A DNA stretch of 64,000 nucleotides from Rhizobium jaguaris. Its GTDB lineage: Bacteria > Pseudomonadota > Alphaproteobacteria > Rhizobiales > Rhizobiaceae. The notes beneath the pieces were generated by a model. The model saw only the letters and a list, made by a program, of their open reading frames with translations. It had not been told where the DNA came from and did not search any database. Within the stretch, counting starts at the first letter, position 1, and each line of letters begins with the position of its first letter. The stretch covers positions 1,293,501 through 1,357,500 of the forward strand of contig NZ_CP032694.1 of the NCBI RefSeq assembly GCF_003627755.1. Direction: 5' to 3'. The position numbers were made by a program, and so were the translations under genes. This document shows, piece after piece, positions 62,515 through 64,000 of the stretch.

Positions 62515-63063
62515 TCACTGTCCGCCGAACACATCGCATCCGGCTCCCGACAGGAAATCCCGGGCGGCATCATCAAAACTGCCCTGAGGTGCCATCGTGC
62601 GCAGCACGACATAACCCTCCGCGCGTGGAGCCTCTACCAGGATCGATTGTGCAAGTGATGGCGGCAATGCCTTGCGGATTCCCGTGAGCTGGATCGGCGA
62701 AGCGATCAGCAAATCCAGCACGCCGCCGACCGAGGTCCGGTCGCTCATGCTGAATACCTCGTTCGACGCGGCGTCATAGACCGATAGAGACCAGAACGGC
62801 ACCTTTCCCCTGGCTGTCAGACGGATCGGCTGGGTTCCGATGTCGAAGGCGCAGACAGCGGTGCGGATATAGGGATCGTTGTTGGAAAGCCCTGCGTCGT
62901 CATCCCTGTCGTCCAGCGTGTAGAAATGGTTTTCGTCGCCTTCGTCCTCGACGCGGGTATAGGCGTCGCGGTCGGAAAAATGCGGCAGGGCGAGGATGAT
63001 GATGACATGCAGCAGCGCGGCACCAAGTACGCCGGTCAGGATGGTGAAGACGAATCTAAACAT
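62515..63063 (-). CDS. DUF1254-type exported protein
   Basis: A 182-residue protein with an amino-terminal membrane helix (FVFTILTGVLGAALLHVIII) and a DUF1254-like domain (YIRTAVCAFDIGTQPIRLTA, PFWSLSVYDAASNEVFSMSD). In rhizobia it is paired with a DUF1214 protein, as here. ATG 63063 overlaps the stop of the DUF1214 gene. Function unknown; probably envelope-located. Confidence 0.82.
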   Translation of the reverse strand: MFRFVFTILTGVLGAALLHVIIILALPHFSDRDAYTRVEDEGDENHFYTLDDRDDDAGLSNNDPYIRTAVCAFDIGTQPIRLTARGKVPFWSLSVYDAASNEVFSMSDRTSVGGVLDLLIASPIQLTGIRKALPPSLAQSILVEAPRAEGYVVLRTMAPQGSFDDAARDFLSGAGCDVFGGQ

Positions 63064-63663
63064 GGCCGCACCCGATTTTCTCGAGCTTCGGCATGGACAG
63101 ATCGATGAGGCCGGAATTGCCGGCTGCAGGCGAATCCAGCAGCGTCCACACCAGACGGAAGCTGCCGGAGGCCGGTAGCGCCAGCCAATTGCCTGCCTGC
63201 GCGTCCGGCGAAACGGTGATGGTGAAGCTCGAATCCGGATTGCGCAGCACAACCAGGAATTGAGCGCAGATGGCCGGCCGGGAGATGCGTCGATCGGTTC
63301 GCCGTCAGTGCCCGCGATGAACAGGGTCCATAGCCGCGCTGGGGGTGTTTGGCCGCTGATGCGATAGCTGCAGCCCGCTGTCAACGGCGCGCCGGAATCG
63401 TCATCGGAGGCGGTAAATGCCAGCCCCTCCGCGCTGCCATAAAGCAATCGCCCGGCGCGGGCGCGATGCGATTTCGCATAGGGGTCGGCGTCGACCGTGT
63501 GCATTTCCGGAAATGCCTGCCAGGCGCCGAGCTTGATCGCACCGAAACCGGAGGTCGCGTCCAGCGCAAAAAGCGTGAATAGGATCCCCCGCCGAAGGCG
63601 ATCAAAAGCGAAAGCGCGACAAGAAGGGGAACCGGAACACTCTAAGATCGTCCTCATGACCAA
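63056..63663 (-). pseudogene. DUF1214-domain exported protein, multiply frameshifted as sequenced
   Basis: The protein can be rebuilt only by restoring bases at two or three places. A hydrophobic start (VPLLVALSLLIAFGGG) shifts at a G/C run near 63585-63589 into ILFTLFALDATSGFGAIKLG. A second shift near 63257 (one G missing in TGG) joins SALNSW to VVLRNPDSSFTITVSPD, then PASGSFRLVWTLLDSPAAGN and LSMPKLEKIGCGHV. The whole matches rhizobial DUF1214 proteins. Its last codons overlap the DUF1254 start. Start codon unclear (GTG near 63643). Sequencing errors are the likely cause. Confidence 0.72.
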
Positions 63664-63799
63664 TCAGAGGGCGATTTATCCCTGATTCTGAAGGATGGGG
63701 GAAGTGCAGGCGGTTGATTGCGGACCTTGCTACACCAAAAGGAGCGGCGGCAACGGGTCAATACGCAAGTGGCGGGCATCGAGCACAGGCGGCCTAATT

Positions 63800-64000
63800 T
63801 CACTCCGCCGCAGCCACCTTCTGCACGGCCAGCGGCCCCGCTTGTTTCAGCTTCTCGCTGATATCGCGCAGGATCTTGGTGGAATCGACCGACAGCGAGC
63901 GCGGTCGGATAAGCGGGGGCAGGGGATTGTCAGCGGACGTCTGAGCTTTCTTGGCGGCCACGGTCTGCGGCTTTTGCACCGGGAAGGGGTTGTCGATGCC
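63800..64000 (-). CDS. 3' end of an unidentified gene running off the window
   Basis: Only the last 66 residues are visible, ending at TGA 63802-63800. The sequence (GIDNPFPVQKPQTVAAKKAQ, then NPLPPLIRPRSLSVDSTKIL) is Pro-rich and then helical, ending KVAAAE. It looks like the carboxy-terminal tail of a larger protein, perhaps of the envelope, but I cannot name it. Codon use is normal for the window. Confidence 0.6.
   Translation of the reverse strand, partial: GIDNPFPVQKPQTVAAKKAQTSADNPLPPLIRPRSLSVDSTKILRDISEKLKQAGPLAVQKVAAAE

Noticed and set aside
1..64000. CRISPR arrays, rRNA, tRNA, insertion sequences
   Set aside because: No regularly spaced repeats, no conserved RNA cores and no transposase frames were seen.

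Overview
The window looks like a chromosomal segment of a Rhizobiaceae bacterium (Rhizobium or a close relative). Coding is GC-rich. The segment carries a MucR/Ros zinc-finger regulator, a seven-gene Pha/Mrp cation antiporter of the rhizobial type, a DmeR-DmeF nickel/cobalt efflux pair, and the block sufE - DUF5330 - histidine kinase - peptidoglycan-binding protein - DUF1491, followed by DUF2336, all of which I recognise as alphaproteobacterial chromosomal genes. I see no rRNA, tRNA, CRISPR array, integrase or insertion sequence.

Layout. 1-5.4 kb: edge of a DUF853 ATPase, a small DUF2267-like protein, two rhizobial palindromic intergenic repeats, a metallophosphoesterase, a glucose-6-phosphate dehydrogenase gene (frameshifted as sequenced) and trans-aconitate methyltransferase. 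5.5-11.2 kb: a minus-strand copper/silver efflux operon made of a CopL-like secreted protein, a YtkA/FixH-domain periplasmic protein, CusB, CusA and an unlisted 39-residue Met-rich membrane peptide; it looks inserted next to tam. 11.4-30.5 kb: mixed metabolism and regulation (alcohol dehydrogenase, branched-chain aminotransferase, GST with a divergent TetR, MFS and PEBP pair, two AraC regulators, Fe/Mn superoxide dismutase, WYL regulator with divergent LysE exporter, two secreted c-type cytochromes, a methyltransferase, a C39-like peptidase). 30.5-36.1 kb: dmeRF with a striking operator, a Tat-exported class A beta-lactamase, SelO and a ParDE toxin-antitoxin pair. 36.2-47.7 kb: oligopeptidase B, DUF930, CbpM/CbpA, polysaccharide deacetylase, AI-2E-type permease, VOC dioxygenase, hemolysin III and others. 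47.9-53.8 kb: the Pha/Mrp operon. 54.3-64 kb: mucR, sufE and the envelope/cell-cycle-type block, then small conserved proteins and a DUF1254/DUF1214 pair.

A cross-cutting feature is that six genes (zwf, the YtkA-like gene, ptrB, cbpA, the peptidoglycan-binding gene and the DUF1214 gene) each carry one or more apparent single-base deletions, mostly in short runs of G/C (once T). Restoring one base rejoins full-length family-like proteins. This is more easily explained by homopolymer sequencing errors than by six independent pseudogenes, so these genes are probably intact in the cell.

I did not find a convincing unknown multi-gene system. The most interesting items are the copper operon with its tiny Met-rich peptide and doubled metal-binding segment in CusB, the near-perfect DmeR operator, several small proteins below the usual annotation threshold, and a small membrane protein whose stop codon overlaps the start of a DUF2336 gene.
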